Shown here: one piece after another, positions 27,741-36,713 of the stretch | How positions within the stretch are numbered: position 1 is the first letter of the stretch | How the letters are laid out: every line of letters begins with the position of its first letter | Source: Pseudoalteromonas lipolytica | Lineage (GTDB): Bacteria; Pseudomonadota; Gammaproteobacteria; Enterobacterales; Alteromonadaceae | Length of the DNA stretch: 64,000 nt | Direction of reading: 5' to 3' | NCBI RefSeq assembly: GCF_900116435.1 | Contig: NZ_FPAZ01000006.1 | Span: forward strand, 1-64,000 | Made by a program: the position numbers and the translations under genes | The notes under the pieces: generated by a model | Databases searched by the model: none | The model's input: the letters and a program-made list of their open reading frames with translations, nothing else | What the model was told of the DNA's origin: nothing

Positions 27741-30158
27741 CTAGCGTGATAATGTTTTTAAGATATCAGCAAATACACCTGCGGCAGTCACTTCTGCACC
27801 CGCACCATAGCCACGGATAACAAACGGACGAGGCTGATAATATTGGCTAAGAATCGCCAGTGCATTTTCACCATCACGAATATCATAAAGTGCATGCTTA
27901 CTATCAACCGCTTCAATACCTACTTTGCAGTGACCATTTTCAATAGTGCCAACATAACGCAGCACTTTACCTTCGCTTGCTGCACTTTGGATACGGTCAT
28001 TAAAAGCAGCATCAAGACTGGGCAGTTTTTCCATAAACTCAGCAACCGAATCTCCCTCTGCAAACCCTGTTGGTAATACAGATTCAACTTCAATATCGCT
28101 TAACTCAAGTTCAAGTCCAGACTCACGCGCAATGATCAGCAGCTTTCTAGCAACATCGGTCCCCGATAAGTCATCACGTGGGTCTGGCTCAGTGAAGCCA
28201 CTTTCTTTTGCCTTTACAGTTGCTTCGCTCAACGAGAGGCCATCTTGCAAAGCACCAAACATGTACGACAATGAGCCTGATAATATGCCGCTGAACTTAA
28301 TAAGTTCATCACCCGCGCCAAATAATGACTTTAAATTATCAAGGACTGGTAAACCTGCCCCTACGTTGGTTTCGTATAAAAACTTACGGTTATTCTTTTG
28401 TGTCGCAGAAATCAAATCTTGATAGTACGCAAATGAGCTGGTATTTGCTTTTTTATTCGCAGCCACAACATGGAAACCAGCATTTAAGAAATCAACATAC
28501 TGCGCGGCGAGTTTATCGGCTGAGCTACAATCAACAATAACAGGGTTGATTAAATGGTTTTGTTTCACAAATTGCTCAACGAGTTTTAAGTCAAAACCTT
28601 GCTCCGATACCGCTAATTTTTCTTGCCAATCACTAAAGGCAATACCGTCACTGTCGAGATAGAGTTGTTTTGAGTTAGCAACACCGTACAAATTAAGCTT
28701 AATATTGCGCTTTTCAAGCCATGCTTGCTGGCGCTCAAGTTGCTGGATAAGCTCTTGACCAACTAAACCACAGCCTAATAAGAACATATCGATTGATGGA
28801 ATATGTGTAAAAAAGTTCTCGTGGCACACTTTCACAGCATCATTGCACAGCTCACCATCAATAACCGCAGAAATAGCACTCTCTGTTGAATCTTGGGCAA
28901 TCGCCACAATGTTGACTTGCGCTTGCGCTAATGAAGCAAAGAATTTTGCTGCAAGACCCTTATGCGCTCGCATATTGTCGCCCACTAAAGTAACAATCGC
29001 TAAATTACGTTGTACTTGAACGGGTTCAATAAGCCCAGCTTGCGACTCAAGTTCGAAAGCCGTTTGCAACGCTTCTAGAGCCAGCGCTAAATCACTTTCG
29101 TGAACACAAAAACTGATACTAAATTCACACGACGATTGCGTAATTAACACAATCGATACATTGTCATGAGCAAGGGCATTAAACACCTTAGATGCCATAC
29201 CCACTTTACCTTTCATGCCGGGACCTGAGACCGTTAGCATTGCAAGGTTTTGTAAGCTTGATAACGCTTTAACAGGTTCTGATGATACGCTATCGTTACT
29301 GATCACAGAGCCTTCAGCGCGAGGGTTATGAGTATTTTTGATCTCGCAAGGTACGCCAGCTTTAGCACATGGCAAAATTGTTTTTGGGTGTAACACCTTG
29401 GCACCAAAGTAAGAAAGTTCCATCGCTTCTTTATAAGACAGCGAATCTACTTTAGAGGCTTTTTTGATATAACGCGGGTCCGCATTGTAAACACCGTCAA
29501 CATCGGTCCAAATTTGACAAACATCGGCTTCTAAGCAGGCTGCAGCAATTGCTGCTGAATAATCAGAGCCATTACGGCCAAGTGTTGTAAGCTCGCCTTG
29601 CTCATTAGCCGCAGTAAAACCAGGCATGATGTAAATGGTACTTGGTGCTGCTTTTAATGCTTCACGAAAACGCAACTTACTCGCGGCTAAGTCTGCTTCT
29701 GCATCAATATATCCACCAACAGAAGCAATACAATCGGTTGCCTCAAGGTAGTGCGCATTACTCTCTTTTAACATACGCTGCATGAGCGCTACACTCACTC
29801 GCTCACCAAAGCTAATAACATAAGCTTTAACTTGGTCTGGGCAGCACGTTAATAATGCAACACCATCCAATTTATTTTTTAGGTCATTTAAATTAGGCCA
29901 ATTATCAACTGCGCCAAACTCTGCTTCTACATCCGCCTTTAACTGCTCACAACGATTAACCAGTGCATGCCATAACTCACTATAATCACGCCCCTGCTCT
30001 GCTGCACTCGCTAGCGCAACGAGTGAATCAGTCATGCCGCCCGGTGCAGAAAGCACTAATAGCATTTCATCTTTAAGTTCTTGTTTGACTAACTGAGCTA
30101 CCTGTTGCAAACATGCGAAGTCAGCCAAGGACGACCCGCCAAATTTTAATACTCGCAT
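27741..30158 (-). CDS. thrA: Bifunctional aspartokinase I / homoserine dehydrogenase I
   Basis: 805 aa, near the 820 aa of E. coli ThrA. Aspartokinase at the N-terminus (MRVLKFGGSSLADF, TTLGRNGSDYSAA), two ACT regulatory domains in the middle (~315-460), and homoserine dehydrogenase at the C-terminus (FLLGCGLVGQELI, VVAANKKANT, YETNVGAGLPVLDNLK, GILSGSLSYMFG). It does the first and third steps from aspartate to threonine. Expression is controlled by the thrL attenuator just upstream; ribosome site GAGGAAA. Confidence 0.97.
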   Translation of the reverse strand: MRVLKFGGSSLADFACLQQVAQLVKQELKDEMLLVLSAPGGMTDSLVALASAAEQGRDYSELWHALVNRCEQLKADVEAEFGAVDNWPNLNDLKNKLDGVALLTCCPDQVKAYVISFGERVSVALMQRMLKESNAHYLEATDCIASVGGYIDAEADLAASKLRFREALKAAPSTIYIMPGFTAANEQGELTTLGRNGSDYSAAIAAACLEADVCQIWTDVDGVYNADPRYIKKASKVDSLSYKEAMELSYFGAKVLHPKTILPCAKAGVPCEIKNTHNPRAEGSVISNDSVSSEPVKALSSLQNLAMLTVSGPGMKGKVGMASKVFNALAHDNVSIVLITQSSCEFSISFCVHESDLALALEALQTAFELESQAGLIEPVQVQRNLAIVTLVGDNMRAHKGLAAKFFASLAQAQVNIVAIAQDSTESAISAVIDGELCNDAVKVCHENFFTHIPSIDMFLLGCGLVGQELIQQLERQQAWLEKRNIKLNLYGVANSKQLYLDSDGIAFSDWQEKLAVSEQGFDLKLVEQFVKQNHLINPVIVDCSSADKLAAQYVDFLNAGFHVVAANKKANTSSFAYYQDLISATQKNNRKFLYETNVGAGLPVLDNLKSLFGAGDELIKFSGILSGSLSYMFGALQDGLSLSEATVKAKESGFTEPDPRDDLSGTDVARKLLIIARESGLELELSDIEVESVLPTGFAEGDSVAEFMEKLPSLDAAFNDRIQSAASEGKVLRYVGTIENGHCKVGIEAVDSKHALYDIRDGENALAILSQYYQPRPFVIRGYGAGAEVTAAGVFADILKTLSR

Positions 30159-30184
30159 TATTTATGTTTCCTCATCCCATAAAC

Positions 30185-30220
30185 GAAAAAAGGCCTGTGT
30201 TCTAGTGAACACAGGCCTTT
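30185..30220 (-). terminator. thr operon attenuator (intrinsic terminator)
   Basis: Minus strand: AAAGGCCTGTGTTC-ACTA-GAACACAGGCCTTT, a perfect 14-bp stem with a 4-nt loop and six U residues. It lies between thrL and thrA, 27 bp before the thrA start. In attenuation it forms when ribosomes finish thrL, i.e. when charged tRNA is plentiful. Confidence 0.93.
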
Positions 30221-30245
30221 AATTTTGTTGCACCGACCTATGCCA

Positions 30246-30305
30246 CTATCCCGTAAGGATGATGGTTGTAATAATAATGGTCGTTGCGTGATTAAATGTT
30301 TTCAT
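30246..30305 (-). CDS. thrL: thr operon leader peptide
   Basis: 19 codons, ATG 30305 to TAG 30246: MKTFNHATTIIITTIILTG. It contains six Thr and five Ile codons, nearly all in one block, the same logic as E. coli ThrL. Ribosome stalling on scarce Thr- or Ile-tRNA would prevent the downstream attenuator from forming. An AGGGG lies just before the ATG. Confidence 0.93.
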   Translation of the reverse strand: MKTFNHATTIIITTIILTG

Positions 30306-30312
30306 AGCCCCT

Positions 30313-30342
30313 AGACTGCCTTAAAAACAGCCAGTCTGTCAA
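30313..30342 (-). promoter_or_regulatory. Inverted repeat and TTGACA upstream of thrL
   Basis: AGACTG/CAGTCT arms (30313-30318 and 30332-30337) are adjacent to a consensus -35-like TTGACA (30342-30337). No acceptable -10 hexamer follows at 16-18 nt, and the thrL ATG is only ~31 nt away, so the real promoter may be further upstream and this may be an RNA structure or operator. Confidence 0.3.
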
Positions 30343-30386
30343 CCCTTAATAAAAAGATAAATTATGCAATTAGGTTATATAAAGAC

Positions 30387-30761
30387 TTAATGAATACCAA
30401 ATTTATGCAAAGTTGTTTTTAAGCGGACAAGTTCTATCGGCTTATCAATAAAATCAATGGCACCAAGTTTTGCGACTCGTTGCTTCATTTCTGTTTGAAT
30501 ATCCGCCGAAATAACCAACACAAAACACTCTATTTTTTCGGCTTTAATCGTTTCAAGTACAGCAACACCATCAACTTCTGGCATGGTTAAGTCGAGGCAA
30601 AGCAAATCAAAGTTTTGCTGCCGCAATAAAGCAAGTGCCTCACGGCCGTTACTGGCTTGTTTAATGTCGGCACTGATGCAGTCACCTAAACAGCGTACGA
30701 CCTGTTTTCGGGCAACGTTTGAATCATCACAGACAAGCACTGAAAAATTAGAATTACTCAT
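30387..30761 (-). CDS. Single-domain response regulator (CheY-like receiver)
   Basis: 124 aa, receiver domain only. The acidic pair is in VLVCDDSNVARK, the phospho-acceptor Asp in LLCLDLTMPEVDG, the conserved Ser in VLVISADI and the Lys in FIDKPIE. There is no output domain, so it acts by protein contact or as a phosphate relay. It is divergent from a histidine kinase gene 235 bp away, a likely but unproven partner. Confidence 0.88.
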   Translation of the reverse strand: MSNSNFSVLVCDDSNVARKQVVRCLGDCISADIKQASNGREALALLRQQNFDLLCLDLTMPEVDGVAVLETIKAEKIECFVLVISADIQTEMKQRVAKLGAIDFIDKPIELVRLKTTLHKFGIH

Positions 30762-30996
30762 GAAATATACATCTTCGCTGTTGCAAACACAGCGTTAATA
30801 GAGGATAAATTAAAGATGACTAATTTTATATCACACTTTTTAAAAGGCAGTAAGGTCAAGTTTTTTCATGATTTAGTTACAATCTGTAAATGATCCCGTA
30901 AAAAAGGATATATTTATTTATTTTTAATCATTTATTAGCTAACTTTAGATTTAGCTGAATGTATTACAAATCTCACCAAGGAGCTATGGATAATCC

Positions 30997-32760
30997 ATGC
31001 TACAAAAAAGCCTGTCAAAAAAATTATTAACCAGTGTGCTCTCGGTTTATTTTTTATTAACGTTTGTCGTTACGTGTGGGCAGGTTATTGCTGAGTACGT
31101 TAATACCAAAGATTACATTCGCGATGAATTAACCACGTTGCAAAAAACATTCAGTCGCAGCCTCACACGCGCCATTTGGGAGCTTAACACTAAGCAAACG
31201 ATCACCACTGCTGAGGGGTTACTTGCGATCCCTATGATTGAAGGCATTATTGTGCGAGATGACAGTGGTGAAGTGTTATCACAATTAGGGCGCTCTTTAG
31301 ACATACATGAGTTATACAGTCAGCAGCTAGTGCAAGAAGAGGCGATTATTGAAGACACCCCGTCAGGTTTATTTGGTTACACTTTCCCGCTGATTTTTGA
31401 GTTTTCAGGCAGAGCCACCCAAGTGGGTGATGTCACCCTATTTTCAAGCCGAGACGTCGTATTTAGCCGTATTATGATCTCGATTTATTTCTTAATCGGT
31501 AATGCGATGATCAAAACAACATTTTTGATCATCCTGTTCTTAATTGCCTTTAGAAAGCAGTTAACAGAACCCTTAGCCCAACTCACAGAACAAATAGAAG
31601 ATCTTGAACTCAATGATTTAGAAGGTCGCCATATCGACATTCAAACCAGTGAGCATAACGAATTAAAAGTGATGGAAGAGTCATTTAATCGCCTGATTGA
31701 TAAAGTGGTACTGTACCGAGAAGAGCTTGAACATACACAAAAAGAATTACTGATAAGCAACGAAAAACTGGATCAACAAAACCTGCAATTAGAGCAGGAA
31801 GTCGCTCGTAAGACATCAAACTTGAGCCAAGCAATGATGGACTTACAGCAACAAAAATACGAGCTAGAAAAACAAAAGTTCACCTTAACTGAAGAAATCG
31901 ATTTACGTAAACAAACCGAACAAGAGCTCATAACAAAGCAAACTGAACTACAGCGTTACCTTGATGAACTGAACATGGCACAAGAGCGGTTAGTAGGCTC
32001 AGAGAAAATGGCCGCATTAGGGGGGCTTGTTGCCGGTATTACTCATGATGTGAACACCCCGATTGGTATTGGTGTTACAGCGACCTCTTTTTTACAAGAG
32101 CGCCTGAATCAAATTGAAGCAGCCTATAAAGACAAAACCCTTTCGCCGAAAGCATTAGAAGAATTTATAAACGACGCAAAACAAAGCACCAGCTTATTAA
32201 CCAGTAATTTAGACCGTGCTTCTGAGCTGGTCGCCAGCTTCAAACAAATCGCGGTAGACCAAGCCAGTGAAGCGGTGCGTACAATTAATTTTAAAGAGTA
32301 TTTAGGCGAGGTGATCCGCTCGTTACACCCTAAACTTAAAAAAACATCGCACCATATAAACCTAGATTGCCCTGAAGACTTAACACTCAATTTACCTGCG
32401 GGGGCAATTAGTCAAATTTTCACTAACTTAATCATGAATTCACTCATTCACGGTTTCGAAGGCATAGAAAGCGGCATCATAGAGATTGTTATAAAAGAAG
32501 AAGACGATGAGGTTATCATCGACTTTAAAGATAACGGTAATGGTGTAACTCAAGAGCAGTTAGAAAAGCTATTTGACCCATTTTTTACTACCAAGCGCGA
32601 CCAAGGCGGCAGCGGTTTAGGCACACACATTACTTTTAACTTAGTAAAACAAACGCTCAGTGGCGATATAGAAGTAACAAGCGAGCCTGGACAAGGCTTG
32701 CATTACCACATTAGTTTCCCTAAAAACATGCCAAAGCCACTTTCAATGTTTAATACATAA
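30997..32760 (+). CDS. Membrane sensor histidine kinase
   Basis: 587 aa. Membrane helix ~11-31, a ~130-residue periplasmic domain, second helix ~165-188, a HAMP-like segment, then a long coiled coil (~235-335). The H-box is GGLVAGITHDVNTPIGIG with H350, of the HDxNTPIG class found in long-coiled-coil kinases. The ATPase motifs are NLIMNSLIHG (N box, ~476), DNGNGV (G1) and FDPFFTTKRDQGGSGLG (F/G2). There is no receiver domain in the protein; the nearby lone receiver may be its partner. Confidence 0.9.
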   Translation: MLQKSLSKKLLTSVLSVYFLLTFVVTCGQVIAEYVNTKDYIRDELTTLQKTFSRSLTRAIWELNTKQTITTAEGLLAIPMIEGIIVRDDSGEVLSQLGRSLDIHELYSQQLVQEEAIIEDTPSGLFGYTFPLIFEFSGRATQVGDVTLFSSRDVVFSRIMISIYFLIGNAMIKTTFLIILFLIAFRKQLTEPLAQLTEQIEDLELNDLEGRHIDIQTSEHNELKVMEESFNRLIDKVVLYREELEHTQKELLISNEKLDQQNLQLEQEVARKTSNLSQAMMDLQQQKYELEKQKFTLTEEIDLRKQTEQELITKQTELQRYLDELNMAQERLVGSEKMAALGGLVAGITHDVNTPIGIGVTATSFLQERLNQIEAAYKDKTLSPKALEEFINDAKQSTSLLTSNLDRASELVASFKQIAVDQASEAVRTINFKEYLGEVIRSLHPKLKKTSHHINLDCPEDLTLNLPAGAISQIFTNLIMNSLIHGFEGIESGIIEIVIKEEDDEVIIDFKDNGNGVTQEQLEKLFDPFFTTKRDQGGSGLGTHITFNLVKQTLSGDIEVTSEPGQGLHYHISFPKNMPKPLSMFNT

Positions 32761-32771
32761 ACAAAACCCCC

Positions 32772-32808
32772 TGATGCCGAAATCATTCATTTCGGCATCA
32801 CTTTTTTA
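32772..32808 (+). terminator. Rho-independent terminator of the histidine kinase gene
   Basis: GATGCCGAAAT-CATTC-ATTTCGGCATC, an 11-bp stem followed by ACTTTTTT. It lies between the kinase stop and rdgC. Confidence 0.88.
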
Positions 32809-32850
32809 TTGCTATGATTGGGCAAATTTAATGAAAGGATTAGCCTAATT

Positions 32851-33759
32851 ATGTGGTTTAGTAACCTTATCTGTTACCGTTTTAAACAAGACGTATCATA
32901 CAACCAAGAAGACTTCGATAAAGCCCTAGAACAAGACCTGTTTCGCTCATGTGGTGGTCAAGAGTTATCAACGTTTGGTTGGACCAAAGCCTTTGGTAAA
33001 CATGGTCAAACCCTATCGCACTTTTCTCAAGATAGCATTTTAGTGTGCGCAAAACGTGAAGAAAAAGTATTACCCGCTGCGGTTATTAACGAACTAGTTG
33101 CTGAAAAAGTAGAGCAGATTGAAGCGGAAGAAAACCGCCCAGTTAAGAAAAAAGAAAAAGACGAACTAAAAGAAAATATTCTGCATACCCTACTTCCTCA
33201 AGCATTCAAAAAGTCGAGCTTACAGTTTGCATTTATTGACCAAAAGAATGGCTGGGTGGTTGTTAACAGTGGTAGTTTTAACAAAGCCGAAGAACTTCTT
33301 GCCTTGTTACGTAAATCGTTAGGATCGTTACCTGTAGTGCCCGCATTTGCAAACTATGATCTGGATGTGTTTCTAACCGATTGGCTAACACAATTTAATG
33401 CGCCTGAGGGGTTCGCTATTGGCAACGATGCAGAACTTGAAGAAGCAGACGATAGTGGCGCACAGGTTAAACTTAAAGGCCATGATTTATCGTGTGATGA
33501 AGTGAAATCGCATCTAGAAAATGGCAAGCGCGTGACTAAGCTTGCACTTGATTGGCAAGAGCGAGTTAAGTTCATGCTGCAAAACGATGGGTCAATAAAA
33601 CGACTAAGCTACTCAGAAACACTTAAAGAAGAAAACGCCGATATCCCTAAAGAAGATATGGCCGTAAAACTAGATGCAGACTTCATTTTAGCATCAGAAG
33701 AAATTAAGCAATTACTTGAAGAACTAACTCAAGGATTAGGAGATGCAAGCGATTTATAA
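32851..33759 (+). CDS. rdgC: Recombination-associated protein RdgC
   Basis: 302 aa from ATG 32851 (MWFSNLICYRF), matching the E. coli RdgC length (303 aa) and start (MLWFKNLMVYR); the open frame extends 11 codons further without a ribosome site, whereas AAAGGA precedes the chosen ATG by ~11 nt. Motifs: ILVCAKREEKVLPAAVINE, VKKKEKDELKENILHTLLPQAF. RdgC forms a ring around DNA and restrains RecA. Confidence 0.95.
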   Translation: MWFSNLICYRFKQDVSYNQEDFDKALEQDLFRSCGGQELSTFGWTKAFGKHGQTLSHFSQDSILVCAKREEKVLPAAVINELVAEKVEQIEAEENRPVKKKEKDELKENILHTLLPQAFKKSSLQFAFIDQKNGWVVVNSGSFNKAEELLALLRKSLGSLPVVPAFANYDLDVFLTDWLTQFNAPEGFAIGNDAELEEADDSGAQVKLKGHDLSCDEVKSHLENGKRVTKLALDWQERVKFMLQNDGSIKRLSYSETLKEENADIPKEDMAVKLDADFILASEEIKQLLEELTQGLGDASDL

Positions 33760-33774
33760 TCAGCTTGTTGACAC

Positions 33775-33810
33775 TAAAAGCGCAGATTAGTCGTAATCTG
33801 CGCTTTTTAA
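33775..33810. terminator. Bidirectional terminator between rdgC and the HDOD gene
   Basis: AAAAGCGCAGATTA-GTCG-TAATCTGCGCTTTTT: a perfect 14-bp stem with A and T runs on both sides, between converging genes. Confidence 0.93.
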
Positions 33811-33814
33811 TGCG

Positions 33815-34657
33815 TTATTCAGTAAACACCGCTTTTACATCATTTAACATGTCGTGATATTCATCTGAATTAAACATATCAAGTGACGAAATAACACCTT
33901 TATCTAAATAGGTCTGTAATGCTGAAGACTTATCTGATACTTGCAGGATGCCCTCTAAGATCGCGCCTATGCGAATAAAGTCAACATAGCAAATATGCTC
34001 AGGACGATAGTTAGGGTTTGCCCAGCTCTCAGCAACTTCAACAAATTCATCAGTGAAGCCCCACGCTCGCATAATCGCTCCCCCTACTTTGCCTCCCAAT
34101 TTTTGAATTGCATGCGCAAGAAAGCTGGGGTTCGCAAATACTTCGGGGTGTTTTTCGGCTTCCGTTAAAATGGGTAACACGCCAATGTTATACACTAAAG
34201 CCGCTAGCGTAATGGTGTCGCGATTTAATGACGTCTTCTTATTATCACGTAGGAAAAAATCCATTAAGGTAATTGAGTGGCAAGCCACCTTCAGCGTTTT
34301 TTGCCACGCTTTGTCCATGTAGCCTTTAATTAACTCATTGTGCGATACAAACAGTTGCTCCATTGCCATGGCCGTTGCAATGTTTTTAATTTGCCTTAAA
34401 CCTATCCGCGTTACAGCTTGGTGTAGGTTTGTCACCTTAACCGAGCGCCCCATAAAGGCACTGTTCGCCACCTTAATCATGCGGGCTGAAAGCGCGGGGT
34501 CGTGTGAAATCACATCGGCCATTTGCATCAAATTGACATTAGGATTGTCTGCAGCTTGTCTGACTTTTACAGCCACTTCAGGTAAAGTAGGCAACACTAG
34601 GGTGTCATTATTAATTCGGTCGACCAAAATGGTCAGTAGTGCATTTTCTGTTGACAT
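33815..34657 (-). CDS. HDOD-domain signalling protein
   Basis: 280 aa, nearly all HDOD: TLPEVAVKVRQAADNPN, MADVISHDPALSARMIKVANSAF, VTNLHQAVTRIGLRQIKNIA. HDOD is a degenerate HD-fold without the metal-binding HD pair; here LAALVYNIGVLPI replaces the usual HD(I/L)G. These proteins sit in motility, c-di-GMP and stress pathways, usually as non-enzymatic partners. It is monocistronic. Confidence 0.9.
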   Translation of the reverse strand: MSTENALLTILVDRINNDTLVLPTLPEVAVKVRQAADNPNVNLMQMADVISHDPALSARMIKVANSAFMGRSVKVTNLHQAVTRIGLRQIKNIATAMAMEQLFVSHNELIKGYMDKAWQKTLKVACHSITLMDFFLRDNKKTSLNRDTITLAALVYNIGVLPILTEAEKHPEVFANPSFLAHAIQKLGGKVGGAIMRAWGFTDEFVEVAESWANPNYRPEHICYVDFIRIGAILEGILQVSDKSSALQTYLDKGVISSLDMFNSDEYHDMLNDVKAVFTE

Positions 34658-34926
34658 ATCTTTGCCATCCTCTTGAATTAGCTTGCTTTTATAAAATCAA
34701 ACTAATGACTGACATTGTTAGATTAATTATTGTTTTAGTATTGTCTAAGTTAGCGCTAAAGTTAAGAAATTCACAGTAATAATCTACTTTTATATTTTAA
34801 GACACCGATTTAATTGCTTAAAATCACATACTGCGCAGTAAACTTGCCATTTATATGTTAGGTTTGCTTTAATGCTTACACATTTATTTTCAAAGCAACG
34901 ACTCTCTCTTTTTAACGGGCAAAAAA

Positions 34927-36630
34927 ATGACATTAAATAAAATTAGCCACGCACTTATCTTATCTGGTGCAGTTTTTCTAGGTGCATGTTCTGACCAACA
35001 AGCGACCCCTTCTCAAACAAAGCCTGCTGCAGAGCAAACGACTCAAAATACTGAAGAAAATAATCCGCAACTAATCAATGCAGACAGAAACCGCTTAGAT
35101 ATCTATACAGACTTTACATTAACCTCAGACTTGAGCCACTTAAGCGATAACCAAAAGCAAATGGTTGGCAAACTTATTGACGCATCAAAAATCATGGATG
35201 CATTATTTTGGCGTCAAGCATTTGGTGAAAACAAAGAAGCATTTTTGGCAAAAATTAATGACGAAAAAGTGCAAAAATTTGCAGATATCAACTACGGCCC
35301 ATGGGACCGTTTAAACGGCGATCAGGTGTTCTTATCTGGTTATGAAGAAAAGCCACTTGGCGCAGAGTTTTACCCAAGCGATATCACTAAAGAAGAGTTA
35401 AACAACGCAACAGTTGAAGATAAAACAGGCCTTTATTCAGTTATTAAACGTGATGAAAATGGCAAACTATACAGCGTGGCTTACTCAGTAGAATACGCAC
35501 AGGAACTAGAAAAAGCGGCAAACTTACTCCGTGAAGCAAGTAAACTTGCCGATGACAAAGAATTTGCAAACTACTTAAGCATGCGTGCTGATGCACTTGT
35601 TAGTGATAACTTCCAACCCTCTGACTTCGCATGGATGGACATGAAAAACAACCCAATTGATGTTGTTATTGGTCCAATCGAAACCTACGAAGATCAACTC
35701 TTTGGTTACCGTGCCGCTTACGAGTCTTACGTGTTAATTAAAGACCTTGCGTGGAGTGAGCGTTTAGCTAAGTTTGCAGCTTTCTTACCAGAGCTACAAA
35801 AAGGCTTACCCGTAGACGATAAGTACAAGCAAGAAGTACCGGGTTCAGACGCTGACCTTAATGCATATGATGTTGTTTACTATGCGGGCCACTCAAATGC
35901 CGGCAGCAAAACAATTGCTATTAACTTGCCTAATGATGAGCAAGTACAGCTTGAAAAAGGCACCCGCCGTTTACAGCTTAAAAACGCGATGCGCGCTAAA
36001 TTCGACAAAATCTTAGTGCCAATTTCAGAGCAATTAATTGTGCCTGAGCAGCGTAAACACATCACCTTTGATGCATTTTTTGCAAACACTATGTTTCATG
36101 AAGTCGCACATGGCTTGGGAATTAAAAACACCATCACCAACAAAGGGACTGTGCGTCAATCACTGCAAGAGCATGCCAGCGCGCTTGAAGAAGGTAAAGC
36201 AGATATCCTTGGCCTTTACATGGTTGAGCAGTTACTTAAAAAAGGTGAAATCACTGACGGTACGCTAGAAGATTACTACATCACCTTTATGGCTGGTATA
36301 TTCCGCTCAGTGCGTTTTGGTGCATCAAGTGCACATGGTAAAGCAAACATGATCCGTTTTAACTTTTTTGCCGAAGAAGGTGCATTTTCTAAAAATGCAG
36401 ATGGCTTATACAGCGTAAATATGGAAAAAATGAGCTTAGCGATGGCAAAACTATCGCGCCTTATCTTAACGATTCAAGGTGACGGCGATTATCAAAAAGT
36501 CGACCAATTAATCGCGACTCATGGTGAAATTAAAGCCGAGCTTGCTAAAGATTTAGAAAAGCTAAGCCAAGCAAACATCCCTGTTGATGTGACCTTTAAA
36601 CAAGGTAAAGAGGTATTAGGTTTAAACTAA
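34927..36630 (+). CDS. Lipoprotein metallopeptidase of the DPP III (M49) type
   Basis: 567 aa. Signal peptide with lipobox LGAC (C21, followed by Ser: outer membrane likely). The zinc site is HEVAHGLG (H391, E392, H395) with second motif EEGKADILGLY (E421/E422), the EExxAD-type motif of M49. The pentapeptide HExxH differs from the hexapeptide HExxGH of classical DPP III; a few bacterial M49 enzymes are known with HExxH. Such enzymes remove dipeptides from peptide N-termini. Automatic pipelines sometimes label this family Zn-dependent hydrolase or NUDIX-associated. It is monocistronic with its own terminator. Confidence 0.78.
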   Translation: MTLNKISHALILSGAVFLGACSDQQATPSQTKPAAEQTTQNTEENNPQLINADRNRLDIYTDFTLTSDLSHLSDNQKQMVGKLIDASKIMDALFWRQAFGENKEAFLAKINDEKVQKFADINYGPWDRLNGDQVFLSGYEEKPLGAEFYPSDITKEELNNATVEDKTGLYSVIKRDENGKLYSVAYSVEYAQELEKAANLLREASKLADDKEFANYLSMRADALVSDNFQPSDFAWMDMKNNPIDVVIGPIETYEDQLFGYRAAYESYVLIKDLAWSERLAKFAAFLPELQKGLPVDDKYKQEVPGSDADLNAYDVVYYAGHSNAGSKTIAINLPNDEQVQLEKGTRRLQLKNAMRAKFDKILVPISEQLIVPEQRKHITFDAFFANTMFHEVAHGLGIKNTITNKGTVRQSLQEHASALEEGKADILGLYMVEQLLKKGEITDGTLEDYYITFMAGIFRSVRFGASSAHGKANMIRFNFFAEEGAFSKNADGLYSVNMEKMSLAMAKLSRLILTIQGDGDYQKVDQLIATHGEIKAELAKDLEKLSQANIPVDVTFKQGKEVLGLN

Positions 36631-36662
36631 ACGCACTCTCATCTGAGTAATAACCAGTTTAA

Positions 36663-36698
36663 ACAAAAAAACGCTGCTTTCGAGCAGCGTTTTTTATG
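36663..36698. terminator. Bidirectional terminator after the M49-like gene
   Basis: AAACGCTGCT-TTCG-AGCAGCGTTT with A and T runs on the two sides; it serves the M49-like gene and the converging solute-binding gene. Confidence 0.92.
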
Positions 36699-36713
36699 CT
36701 TAAACAACAGTCA

